Origin: Spirosoma endophyticum | GTDB taxonomy: Bacteria > Bacteroidota > Bacteroidia > Cytophagales > Spirosomataceae | NCBI RefSeq assembly: GCF_900112365.1 | Contig: NZ_FOLQ01000004.1 | Coordinates: 62,001 to 126,000, forward strand | Reading direction: 5' to 3' | Length of the DNA: 64,000 bases | In this document: piece by piece, positions 28,008-36,480 of the stretch | Layout of the letters: the number at the start of each line of letters is the position of its first letter | Numbering within the stretch: position 1 is the first letter of the stretch | The notes under the pieces: generated by a model | The model's input: the letters and a program-made list of their open reading frames with translations, nothing else | Told to the model about the DNA's origin: nothing | Database searches by the model: none | Position numbers and translations under genes: made by a program

Positions 28008-28073
28008 ACCCTCAACCCCCTGAAGGGGGCTTTCCTCATACTCAATCAAAGCCCCCTTCAGGGGGTTGGGGGT
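28008..28073. repeat. Palindromic element, copy 2 (opposite orientation)
   Basis: The 26-bp arms 28008-28033 and 28048-28073 have one mismatch and a 14-nt loop. It is the reverse complement of the element at 9369-9436 apart from a few bases. It occupies the gap between the GH2 gene and the beta-helix gene in the same operon. Confidence 0.85.
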
Positions 28074-28093
28074 ATTGCTAATAGTTGAACAAA

Positions 28094-30607
28094 ATGAAAC
28101 GAACCCTCGCCACCTTATTTCTTTCCTTCCTCACCTCGCTCACCTTTGCGCAGGAGGCCCAGATCTGGGTGGCGCCGGATGGATCGGATGCAAATGCGGG
28201 AACGAAAGAGAAGCCTGTGGCGAGCGTACAAATGGCATTGCGTAAGGTTCGTGAACTGCGTCGGTTAGCGGACCCAGGTGTTGCCAAAGGCGCACATATC
28301 TATCTGAAAAATGGGCTATACGCGTTGAGCGAGCCCGTTTTCATTCGTCCCGAAGACTCCGGTACGTCAGCCAGTCCAACCGTTATCGAAGCGGCACATG
28401 ATGAAAAGCCAGTTTTAAGCGGTGGCATAGCTGTCACGAACTGGCAGAAAGTAAGAGGCAACGTAGCGGATTTACCCAAAGAAGCCGTTGGAAAAGTCTG
28501 GATAGCTGACGCGCCCAAAGTCGGTGGTCGGCCGATTGAGTTCCGGCAGTTGTGGGTGAACGGTGAAAAAGCGACGCGTGCCAAAGACACACCCTATCCG
28601 CTGATGAACCGGATTTTGTCGTGGAATAAACAGGAACAAACCTGCTGGATTCCGGCCCCTAAATTTGGTGATTTGTCGAAAGCGGCTGGCCTCGAAATGC
28701 TCATTCATCAATGGTGGGCGATTGCCAATCTCCGCGTTAAACGTCTTGAGGTAAAAGGCGATAGTGCAAAACTCTGGTTCCATCAGCCCGAAAGCCGCAT
28801 TCAGTCCGAGCATCCGTGGCCAGCGCCCTGGATTTCGAAGGAAACCGGTAACTCCGCATTTTACCTGAGCAACGCTATTCAGTTTCTGAACCAGCCCGGC
28901 GAATGGTTTCTGGATACCAGAGCCGAAAAAATCTATTACATCCCTCGTCCGAACGAAAACCTCGCCACGGCACAGGTTATCGCGCCCTCGCTCGAAACGC
29001 TGGTACGTATCACGGGAACAGTTGACCATCCGGTGTCAAACGTCCTGTTCAAAGGCATCGCGTTTCAGCATACGGGCTGGCTGCGGCCTTCGCAACAGGG
29101 GCACGTGCCGCATCAGGCGGGGCTGTACATGCTGGATGCCTACAAGCTGAAGATTCCAGGGACACCCGATAAAAAGTCATTGGAAAACCAGGCATGGGTT
29201 GGGCGTCCGGCAGCAGGGGTTGAGGTGAATTTTGCCAATCATACGGCCATCGAGAATTGTCAGTTCGAGCACATGGCGGCCACCGGGCTCGATTACCACA
29301 AAGGTGTTCAGGACAATATCATTCGGGGCAATCTGTTCAGCGACATTGGCGGTACGGGCATTCAGGCGGGTGTTTTTGCTGATGAAGCCACCGAGATTCA
29401 TTTACCTTACAACCCTACCGACGAACGGGACGTGTGCAGCAACTTACTCATTAGCAACAACCTGATTACCAACGTAACAAACGAAGACTGGGGCAGTGTT
29501 GGCATTGGTGCGGGCTACGTCCGAGGGATCACGATCGAGCACAACGAGATCAGCAACGTATCGTACAGCGGCATCAGCCTGGGGTGGGGCTGGACACGTA
29601 CCATCAACGCCATGCGGAACAATACCGTGGTGGCAAACAAAATTCATCACTTCGCCAAGCACCTATACGATGCGGCCGCCATTTATACGCTCTCGGCGCA
29701 ACCCGGTTCGATCATCGCGGAGAATTACATTGACAGCGTTTACAAAGCACCGTATGCTCATCTTCCGACGCACTGGTTTTACCTGTACACAGACGAAGGT
29801 TCGTCGTATTTCACGATAAAGGATAACTGGACGCCCTCGGAGAAATACCTCCAAAATGCCAACGGTCCCAACAATGCATGGACGCACAATGGGCCGCAGG
29901 TGGCCGATAGCATCAAAACGAAAGCAGGTCTTCAGGCACCGTACCTGAATCTACTACGTAGCAAAACGTCCGTCGATCCGAAATGGGGAATCAATAAAGA
30001 AAATCCGGTCATTGTTGAACTAGTCGCAAATGCGGGCCAAGTTATTGATTTACAGAAACTAAAAGCTGTTTTGATTCGCACGAAGATCAATCCCGAATCG
30101 CTGTATCAGTGGGGAAATCACTACGTTATTTTCGATAAAGTGCAGGACGTATCCGTGCTCAGTGGGCGATTACAGTCCGCTTTTCCGGGCACGACGATCA
30201 AGACGTACTATGATCTATTTTACGAATTCAACCGAGACCGTTGCGGCAACAACGCCAAAGCCAGCGAGTGGGAACATACTATTTTAACCGCGAATCTGGT
30301 TGCCGATCCAAAACTCCAGAACGAGTATCTGGACTATCACGCTACGCAGTTTGAGAAATGGCCGGAGGTCGCCAAAGGGTTTTGTAACGCCAATTTTCAG
30401 CAACTGCTTTTATACAGAAACGGTCGGCAACTGATGCTGGTCATCAGTGTTCCCAAAGGCGAAAGTTTAGACAAACTCAATCCCAAAACCACAGACAACA
30501 ACCCGCGCGTCGATGAGTGGAATGCCCGCATGAAGAAGTATCAGGAAGGCATTTCCGGCACAAAACCGGGCGAGGTTTGGGTGGAATTGAAAGCTATAAA
30601 GAATTAA
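28094..30607 (+). CDS. Exported right-handed beta-helix protein fused to an L-rhamnose mutarotase domain
   Basis: The product is 837 aa from the ATG at 28094, with a signal peptide ending TFAQ. Residues about 25-640 form a right-handed parallel beta-helix (APDGSDANAGT start, then repeated N-rich coils such as IENCQFEHMAATGLDYH, IIRGNLFSDIGGTGIQ, ISNNLITNV), like polysaccharide lyases and GH120-type proteins. Residues about 655-735 look like a small alpha/beta unit. Residues about 736-837 match the L-rhamnose mutarotase (RhaM, DUF718) pattern: NEYLDYHATQFEKWPEV with the family His and PEV motif, and a C-terminal PGEVWVELKAI. RhaM normally interconverts rhamnose anomers in the cytoplasm. Finding it on an exported protein is unusual. 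The helix substrate is unknown. Confidence 0.8.
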   Translation: MKRTLATLFLSFLTSLTFAQEAQIWVAPDGSDANAGTKEKPVASVQMALRKVRELRRLADPGVAKGAHIYLKNGLYALSEPVFIRPEDSGTSASPTVIEAAHDEKPVLSGGIAVTNWQKVRGNVADLPKEAVGKVWIADAPKVGGRPIEFRQLWVNGEKATRAKDTPYPLMNRILSWNKQEQTCWIPAPKFGDLSKAAGLEMLIHQWWAIANLRVKRLEVKGDSAKLWFHQPESRIQSEHPWPAPWISKETGNSAFYLSNAIQFLNQPGEWFLDTRAEKIYYIPRPNENLATAQVIAPSLETLVRITGTVDHPVSNVLFKGIAFQHTGWLRPSQQGHVPHQAGLYMLDAYKLKIPGTPDKKSLENQAWVGRPAAGVEVNFANHTAIENCQFEHMAATGLDYHKGVQDNIIRGNLFSDIGGTGIQAGVFADEATEIHLPYNPTDERDVCSNLLISNNLITNVTNEDWGSVGIGAGYVRGITIEHNEISNVSYSGISLGWGWTRTINAMRNNTVVANKIHHFAKHLYDAAAIYTLSAQPGSIIAENYIDSVYKAPYAHLPTHWFYLYTDEGSSYFTIKDNWTPSEKYLQNANGPNNAWTHNGPQVADSIKTKAGLQAPYLNLLRSKTSVDPKWGINKENPVIVELVANAGQVIDLQKLKAVLIRTKINPESLYQWGNHYVIFDKVQDVSVLSGRLQSAFPGTTIKTYYDLFYEFNRDRCGNNAKASEWEHTILTANLVADPKLQNEYLDYHATQFEKWPEVAKGFCNANFQQLLLYRNGRQLMLVISVPKGESLDKLNPKTTDNNPRVDEWNARMKKYQEGISGTKPGEVWVELKAIKN

Positions 30608-30616
30608 ACAAAACGC

Positions 30617-31678
30617 ATGTTACGATTAGGCATTTTAGGATTAGGCGAAGGACGTAGCACCATGTCGGCGGCATTGTCGAGCCCAAATTATGAGTTGGTC
30701 AAGGTCTGTGATCAGAAGATCGAGCTGTGTCAGCAACGGGCCAAGGAATTTGATTTTCAGAGCTATACGACCAATTATCAGGACTTACTCGACGACCCGA
30801 CGCTTGATGTTATCGCGATTTATACGCCCGATAAATTCCACGCGGAACACACCAAACAGGCGCTACTGCATGGCAAGCACGTCGTTTGCACCAAGCCGTT
30901 TATTGATGATTTATCGAAAGCGAAAGAGCTCATCGACATCAGCGAGAAAACGGGCAAAAAGGTATTCGTGGGGCAGAGTTCCCGCTTTTTCGAGCCGATG
31001 AAGAAGCAACGTAGTGATTTTGAAAAGGGCCTGATCGGTGAGTTGATTACCATCGAAGGCTACTATCACGCCGATCATCGCTGGTTTCTGGACAAAGGGT
31101 GGTCGCTCGAAAATGCGTTCAAATGGCTCTACGGTGGTCTCAGTCATCCCGTTGATTTCATTCGCTGGTATCTACCGAATATTGAGGAGGTGATGGGCTA
31201 CGGCATGCTCAGCGCCAACGGACGGAAAGGCGGTTTAAAAAATGCCGATACGATGCACTTCATTTTTAAAGCTACCGACGGACGTATTGCCCGCGTGAGT
31301 GGTGCCTACACCGGCCCCGTGCAACCGGTCGTCCGCGACTCCGAAATGAGCTGTATTCTTCGCGGCACGGAAGGGTGTTCTCAGGCCGATTATATGGATT
31401 TGCGCTACGCCATTACGACCAATACCGGCGAGGAAATTGTGCAGACCTGGGAGCATAAACTGAAGCATTATTTCCGGTTTGAGGGCAAAAGTCACCACGC
31501 GGGCGAATACCAGAATTACCTCGATTATTTCGCTACGTGCCTGGAATCGGGCCAGACGGCGTACCCGGATATTCGGGAAGGAATCGGTACGGTTGCCTTG
31601 CTTCAATCGATGGACAAGTCCCTGCAAACCGGCCAGCCGGTGAAGGTGCAGGACGTATTGAGAGAGCACGGGCTGTAG
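30617..31678 (+). CDS. Gfo/Idh/MocA-family NAD(P)-dependent oxidoreductase
   Basis: The product is 353 aa without a signal peptide, so it is cytoplasmic. The N-terminal Rossmann fold starts LGILGLGEGRS. The family catalytic lysine is in the CTKPF segment (EKP-type motif), and the C-terminal alpha/beta domain contains the sheet typical of the family. Members oxidise or reduce sugars, sugar acids or inositols. In this operon it would process a monosaccharide released by the upstream glycosidases. It starts 9 bp after the beta-helix gene stop. The substrate is not readable from sequence. Confidence 0.9.
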   Translation: MLRLGILGLGEGRSTMSAALSSPNYELVKVCDQKIELCQQRAKEFDFQSYTTNYQDLLDDPTLDVIAIYTPDKFHAEHTKQALLHGKHVVCTKPFIDDLSKAKELIDISEKTGKKVFVGQSSRFFEPMKKQRSDFEKGLIGELITIEGYYHADHRWFLDKGWSLENAFKWLYGGLSHPVDFIRWYLPNIEEVMGYGMLSANGRKGGLKNADTMHFIFKATDGRIARVSGAYTGPVQPVVRDSEMSCILRGTEGCSQADYMDLRYAITTNTGEEIVQTWEHKLKHYFRFEGKSHHAGEYQNYLDYFATCLESGQTAYPDIREGIGTVALLQSMDKSLQTGQPVKVQDVLREHGL

Positions 31679-31689
31679 GTTGTTTTCGC

Positions 31690-31803
31690 TTGGCTTTGCC
31701 GAGTGAAGAGTATAGCTTAGAGCTTAGGGCGTCCCGCCGTATTCATTATGTCAGCAATGGGCCAGAGGCCCTTGAAAATATACTCTTCACTCGGCAAAGC
31801 CAA
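31690..31803. repeat. Inverted repeat with perfect 25-bp arms and 64-nt spacer
   Basis: Arms TTGGCTTTGCCGAGTGAAGA... (31690-31714) and 31779-31803 are exact complements. The spacer holds a further hairpin, GGGCC-AGA-GGCCC. It lies between the oxidoreductase and symporter genes of the enzyme operon. The open frame of the symporter runs through its right half, which is why I place the symporter start later. Confidence 0.7.
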
Positions 31804-31861
31804 ACAAAAACGGTGCCCGGTCGGAAAGCTAAGTGAAAAGGGAGAATACGTAATAAAACCT

Positions 31862-33442
31862 ATGAACAACATTACCGACCGCTTAACTGCGTTAGATTAT
31901 TTTATCGTCCTGGCGTACCTGATTATTCTGGCGGTGATTGGCTACAAAGCCAGTGTGCCGAAAAAAGGTCAGCCGGACGAGACGCTATTTCTGGCGAATA
32001 AGTCGCTGGGATGGGCGAGTATTGGGTTCAATATGTGGGGCACCAACGTTGGGCCGTCCATGCTGCTGGCGTTTGCGAGTATCGGGTATAGCACGGGGAT
32101 CGTGGCGATCAATTTCGACTGGTACGCATTCGTCTTTCTGTTTTTGCTGGCCATCGTTTTCGCACCTAAATACCTGGCCGCCAACGTAACGACCATGCCC
32201 GAATTTATGGGCCAGCGGTACGGCGAATCGACCCAGACGATTCTGGCGTGGTATGCGCTCATCAAAATTCTGATTTCCTGGCTGTCGCTGGGGCTGTTTG
32301 CGGGCGGGTTTCTGGTACGTCAGATTCTGGGCATTCCAATGTGGCAGTCGGTAACTGTGCTCGTGCTGTTTGCCGGACTGTTCGCGTATACGGGCGGACT
32401 GAAAGCCATTGCCAGGGTGAATGTGTTCCAGATGATTTTGCTGATTGGCGTATCGTTAACACTTACGATTCTTGGCATCAACAAAGTGGGAGGTCTGGAA
32501 GCCGTTTTCCAGAAAGCCCCCATCGGATACTGGAGTCTGATTCATCCGGCCAGCGACACAAAGTACCCCTGGCCTGCTATTTTGCTAGGCTATCCGGTGG
32601 CAGCTGTGGCCTTTTTCTGCACCGATCAGTCGATGGTGCAATCGGTGCTGGGTGCTAAAAATCTGGAGCAGGGACAGTTGGGCGTCAACTTCATTGGCTG
32701 GCTCAAAATCCTGTCGCTGCCGTTGTTTATTCTGCCGGGGATTCTTTGTTTCATTCTGTTTCCAAACCTGAAAGACCCCGCCGAAGCTTACATGACGATG
32801 GTGACCAACCTGTTTCCACCGGGCATGAACGGGCTGGTCATTGTAGTCTTGATTGCGGTGCTGGTTGGCACGATTGGTTCGTCGTTAAATTCACTGAGTA
32901 CGGTCTTCACGATGGATGTGTATGCCCGAAAAATCAACCCCAACGCCAGCAATGCTCAACTGATCAAAGTGGGACGGATGACGGTTATTGTGGGTTGTCT
33001 GTTTGCCGTCGGGATGGCGCTGGCCATTGACAGCATCAAAGGACTGAATCTATTCGACGTATTTCAGTCGGTGCTGGGGTTCATTGCCCCGCCTTTATCG
33101 GTCGTTTTCCTGCTGACAGTCTTCTGGAAACGCACCACCCGAAAAGCCGTAAACACCGTGTTATCAATCGGCTCGGCCTTTAGTCTGGGAGTCGGCATCG
33201 TGTATTTGTGGGTTCTTCCGCCCGACAAATACAGCTTTTGGCCGCATTATCTGTTGCTGTCGTTCGCCATTTTTGCGATACTGTTAATTACGGCTATTTT
33301 GATTTCACTGCTCGATAAAAATCCGGCCATTTATACGCCCGTTACGTTGCGATCAGACGCCATCAAACCAACTCGTCGCGTGTGGATTGCCTGGATTTCA
33401 CTGATTATCACAATGGTGGGATTGTATTTAGTTTTTGATTGA
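31862..33442 (+). CDS. Sodium:solute symporter (SSS/SLC5 family), first copy
   Basis: The product is 526 aa from the ATG at 31862 (MNNITDRLTALDYFIVLAYL). The upstream open frame extends into an inverted repeat and is not protein-like. Thirteen or fourteen membrane helices are expected; the early helix ALDYFIVLAYLIILAVIGY and the unwound segment SLGWASIGFNMWGTNVGPSM are typical. It imports a sugar or sugar acid across the inner membrane using the sodium gradient. The position, after the exported glycosidases and the cytoplasmic oxidoreductase, suggests that it brings in the monosaccharide that the operon releases. Confidence 0.9.
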   Translation: MNNITDRLTALDYFIVLAYLIILAVIGYKASVPKKGQPDETLFLANKSLGWASIGFNMWGTNVGPSMLLAFASIGYSTGIVAINFDWYAFVFLFLLAIVFAPKYLAANVTTMPEFMGQRYGESTQTILAWYALIKILISWLSLGLFAGGFLVRQILGIPMWQSVTVLVLFAGLFAYTGGLKAIARVNVFQMILLIGVSLTLTILGINKVGGLEAVFQKAPIGYWSLIHPASDTKYPWPAILLGYPVAAVAFFCTDQSMVQSVLGAKNLEQGQLGVNFIGWLKILSLPLFILPGILCFILFPNLKDPAEAYMTMVTNLFPPGMNGLVIVVLIAVLVGTIGSSLNSLSTVFTMDVYARKINPNASNAQLIKVGRMTVIVGCLFAVGMALAIDSIKGLNLFDVFQSVLGFIAPPLSVVFLLTVFWKRTTRKAVNTVLSIGSAFSLGVGIVYLWVLPPDKYSFWPHYLLLSFAIFAILLITAILISLLDKNPAIYTPVTLRSDAIKPTRRVWIAWISLIITMVGLYLVFD

Positions 33443-33443
33443 A

Positions 33444-33513
33444 GTAGCCTGGACGGCCACGTTCGGGTAGCAAAAAGCATTAATTTACACCCGGACGTAG
33501 CCGTCCAGGCTAC
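33444..33513. repeat. Inverted repeat with 25-bp arms before the GH95 gene
   Basis: Arms 33444-33468 (GTAGCCTGGACGGCCACGTT...) and 33489-33513 pair at 23 of 25 positions around a 20-nt spacer. It starts 2 bp after the symporter stop and ends 9 bp before the GH95 ATG, so the folded RNA could limit translation of GH95. Confidence 0.75.
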
Positions 33514-33521
33514 AGTGTATT

Positions 33522-36434
33522 ATGAAAAAGCCCACATTCCTAACGCTCTCCCTTTTAACTGCCAGTCTGACACTCGTTGCTCAGGCCCAGTTCCCAGTGC
33601 CGCCAGAGCCGATTTTGTGGTATAAACAACCAGCTAATCAGTGGGTTGAAGCGCTGCCAATTGGCAATGGGCGGTTAGGTGGCATGGTGTTCGGCGGTAT
33701 TCTGGAAGATCATATTCAGTTCAACGAAGCAACCCTCTGGACGGGCGAACCGCGCGAGTACCAGCGCGAAGGTGCGGCTCAGTATTTACCCCAGATTCGC
33801 CAACTACTCGCCGAAGGCAAACAGGCCGAAGCGGAGCAACTGGCGCAGGATAAATTCATGGGCAGGCAAAGTAATGAGGATGGCTATGCCCAAAAGAAAG
33901 ATGCCTGGTTGGCTGATGTTCGCAAGCTGAGTAACGTAGCATCAAACCCCACGGCGGCTACGTTCAATGACCAGTCCTGGAAAACGATGAACGTTCCAAC
34001 CGCTGACGGCTGGGAGAAAGCCAGGCCACGAGAGGCCGGGCGGGAAGGACTGGATGGGGCCGTCTGGTTTCGCACGACGTTCGACTTGCCCGAAGCCTGG
34101 GCGGGAAAGGACGTCGTGCTGGACATGGGACGTATTCGTGATCAGGATTTCACGTATCTGAACGGTGAATTGGTCGGCTCCGACGAAGGCATCGCCAAAA
34201 ACCGACGCTACAAAATCCCGGCGTCGAAGTTGAAAGCTGGCAGAAATCAACTGGCCATTCAGGTAATCAATCTGTTCGATAAAGGCGGTTTCATTGGCGT
34301 CAAAACCAACCAGCCAACGTTTGTCGTGTATCCAGAAGGCGGGCAACCTGCCGACGGTGTTCCACTCAGCCAACCGTTCAAGTACTGGATTCAGGACGAC
34401 AATCCACCAATTGCTCCCCGGTATCAGGCTGACTATCAACCGTTCGGCGACTTATGGATGCGGTATAAAAATCATGGGCAAGCCATGAACTATCGCTTCG
34501 AGCTGGATCTATCGAAGGCCATTTCCCGTGTTACGTACTCGGCCTATGGCGTGCGGTTTACGCGCGAATACCTCGCCAGCGCACCCGACCAAGCTATTGC
34601 GGTTCACCTCACGGCCAGTCAGCCGGGCCAGATTAGTTTTGACGCAACGCTGACTAGTCTGCACAAGGACGCATCCGTTCGGCGAATTGACAATCAAACG
34701 ATTGCATTGTCGGTTCAGGTACGTAACGGGGCTTTGAACGGCGAAAGCCTGCTGCATATTCAGCTACAGAAAGGAACGATAACCGTGTCGGATAAGAAGC
34801 TCATCGTGTCGGGAGCTGACGAAGCGACGCTCTACCTGACGGCGGGGACTAATTTCAAAAAGTACAACGATGTTTCCGGTGATCCGGCCACGATGAGCCA
34901 GCGCCCTTTGCAGATGCTACGTGCCAAACGCTTCGACGTGGTAAAAGCGGCTCATATCAAGGACTATCAAACCTATTTCAATACGTTGACGCTCGACCTG
35001 GGGGCTTCGCCCAATGAAGGACTGCCCACCGATGAACGGCTGCAACAATTCGAGAAATCGTATGACCCCTCACTGGCGGCCTTATACCTGCAATATGGTC
35101 GGTATTTATTGATTTCGAGTTCACGACCGAACCGCAACGGTCGGTTCGCCGATGCGATACCGTCACAACCGGCTAATTTGCAGGGCATCTGGAATGACCT
35201 GCTCACCCCGCCCTGGGGCAGCAAGTACACCACGAACATCAACTTACAGATGAATTACTGGCCCGCCGAAATGCTGAATCTGTCGGCCTGTCACGAACCA
35301 ATGTTTACCGCGATCGAAGAGCTGGTCGAATCGGGTCGGAAGACCGCTAAAGCGCACTATAATGCCCGCGGCTGGGTGCTGCATCATAACACTGATCTCT
35401 GGCGCGGTACGGCACCCATCAACGCATCGAATCACGGCATCTGGGTGAGTGGTGGCGCGTGGGTGTCGCATCACCTGTGGGAACATTATCGTTACTCGCA
35501 GGACCGGGCGTTTCTGCAAAAACGGGCCTACCCAGCCATGAAAGAAGCCGCTCAGTTTTTCGTCGATTTTCTGGTCAAAGACCCAAAAACGGGCTGGCTC
35601 ATTAGTACGCCCTCCAACTCACCCGAACACGGTGGTTTGGTGGCTGGTCCGACGATGGATCATCAGATTATCCGCGATCTGTTCAAAAACTGCGTGGCGG
35701 CCAGTGAAATCCTGGGTACCGACGCTACGTTCCGCGATACGTTGAAAACGATGTATGGCCAGATTGCGCCGAATCAGATTGGCAAGCGCGGACAGTTGCA
35801 GGAGTGGCTGCAGGATGTTGACGACCCGAAAGACACGCACCGGCACGTATCGCACCTCTGGGGCGTTCACCCCGGCACCGACATTACGTGGGACGAAACA
35901 CCCGACCTGATAAAAGCCGCCCGGCAATCGTTGCTGGAGCGGGGCGACGAAGGAACCGGCTGGAGTCTGGCCTGGAAAATCAATTTCTGGGCACGTTTCC
36001 GCGATGGAAATCATGCCTATAACATGCTCAAATTGCTTTTCCGTCCGGCTTTTTCGCCCGAAGGCGTAACGGGTGGCGGCTCCTATCCCAACCTGTTCGA
36101 CGCGCATCCACCATTCCAGATCGACGGTAATTTTGGGGGAGCGAGTGGCATTGCCGAGATGTTGCTGCAGAGTCAGGAAAAGCGGGGTGCCGCCCAAACG
36201 ATTGACTTACTTCCTGCCCTCCCAACCGCTTTTCCGACTGGCTATATCAACGGCATTTGCGCGCAGGGCGGTTTTGTCCTGAACATCCGCTGGCAGCAGG
36301 GGCATCTGATCGGGGTCGACGTTACGTCCAACGCCGGGCTACCCTGCGTGCTTCGGTACGGTGACAAGCAAATGCGTTTTACGACTCAAAAAGGGAAGAC
36401 GTATCGATTGAATGGAGAGTTGAAACTGTTGTGA
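33522..36434 (+). CDS. GH95-family glycoside hydrolase with an inserted sugar-binding-like domain
   Basis: The product is 970 aa with a signal peptide ending VAQAQ. The GH95 N-terminal domain starts with EALPIGNGRLGGMVFGG and FNEATLWTGEP. The alpha/alpha barrel has GIWNDLLTPPWGSKYTTNIN and NLQMNYWPAEMLNL (about residues 560-585), then HVSHLWGVHPG and IDGNFGGASGIAEMLLQS. Family activities are alpha-L-fucosidase and alpha-L-galactosidase. Between about residues 138 and 262 there is an extra jelly-roll like the GH2 sugar-binding domain (WFRTTFDLPEAW, DFTYLNGELVGSDEG), splitting the N-terminal domain. It is the last gene of the seven-gene run. Location is probably periplasmic. Confidence 0.9.
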   Translation: MKKPTFLTLSLLTASLTLVAQAQFPVPPEPILWYKQPANQWVEALPIGNGRLGGMVFGGILEDHIQFNEATLWTGEPREYQREGAAQYLPQIRQLLAEGKQAEAEQLAQDKFMGRQSNEDGYAQKKDAWLADVRKLSNVASNPTAATFNDQSWKTMNVPTADGWEKARPREAGREGLDGAVWFRTTFDLPEAWAGKDVVLDMGRIRDQDFTYLNGELVGSDEGIAKNRRYKIPASKLKAGRNQLAIQVINLFDKGGFIGVKTNQPTFVVYPEGGQPADGVPLSQPFKYWIQDDNPPIAPRYQADYQPFGDLWMRYKNHGQAMNYRFELDLSKAISRVTYSAYGVRFTREYLASAPDQAIAVHLTASQPGQISFDATLTSLHKDASVRRIDNQTIALSVQVRNGALNGESLLHIQLQKGTITVSDKKLIVSGADEATLYLTAGTNFKKYNDVSGDPATMSQRPLQMLRAKRFDVVKAAHIKDYQTYFNTLTLDLGASPNEGLPTDERLQQFEKSYDPSLAALYLQYGRYLLISSSRPNRNGRFADAIPSQPANLQGIWNDLLTPPWGSKYTTNINLQMNYWPAEMLNLSACHEPMFTAIEELVESGRKTAKAHYNARGWVLHHNTDLWRGTAPINASNHGIWVSGGAWVSHHLWEHYRYSQDRAFLQKRAYPAMKEAAQFFVDFLVKDPKTGWLISTPSNSPEHGGLVAGPTMDHQIIRDLFKNCVAASEILGTDATFRDTLKTMYGQIAPNQIGKRGQLQEWLQDVDDPKDTHRHVSHLWGVHPGTDITWDETPDLIKAARQSLLERGDEGTGWSLAWKINFWARFRDGNHAYNMLKLLFRPAFSPEGVTGGGSYPNLFDAHPPFQIDGNFGGASGIAEMLLQSQEKRGAAQTIDLLPALPTAFPTGYINGICAQGGFVLNIRWQQGHLIGVDVTSNAGLPCVLRYGDKQMRFTTQKGKTYRLNGELKLL

Positions 36435-36480
36435 TAGCCAACAGTCCAACTCTCCCCATTCACATGGGTGTAACCAGCTA

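Noticed and set aside
35619-36197. 192-codon open frame on the minus strand
   Set aside because: It is antisense within the GH95 gene and has no domain-like sequence.
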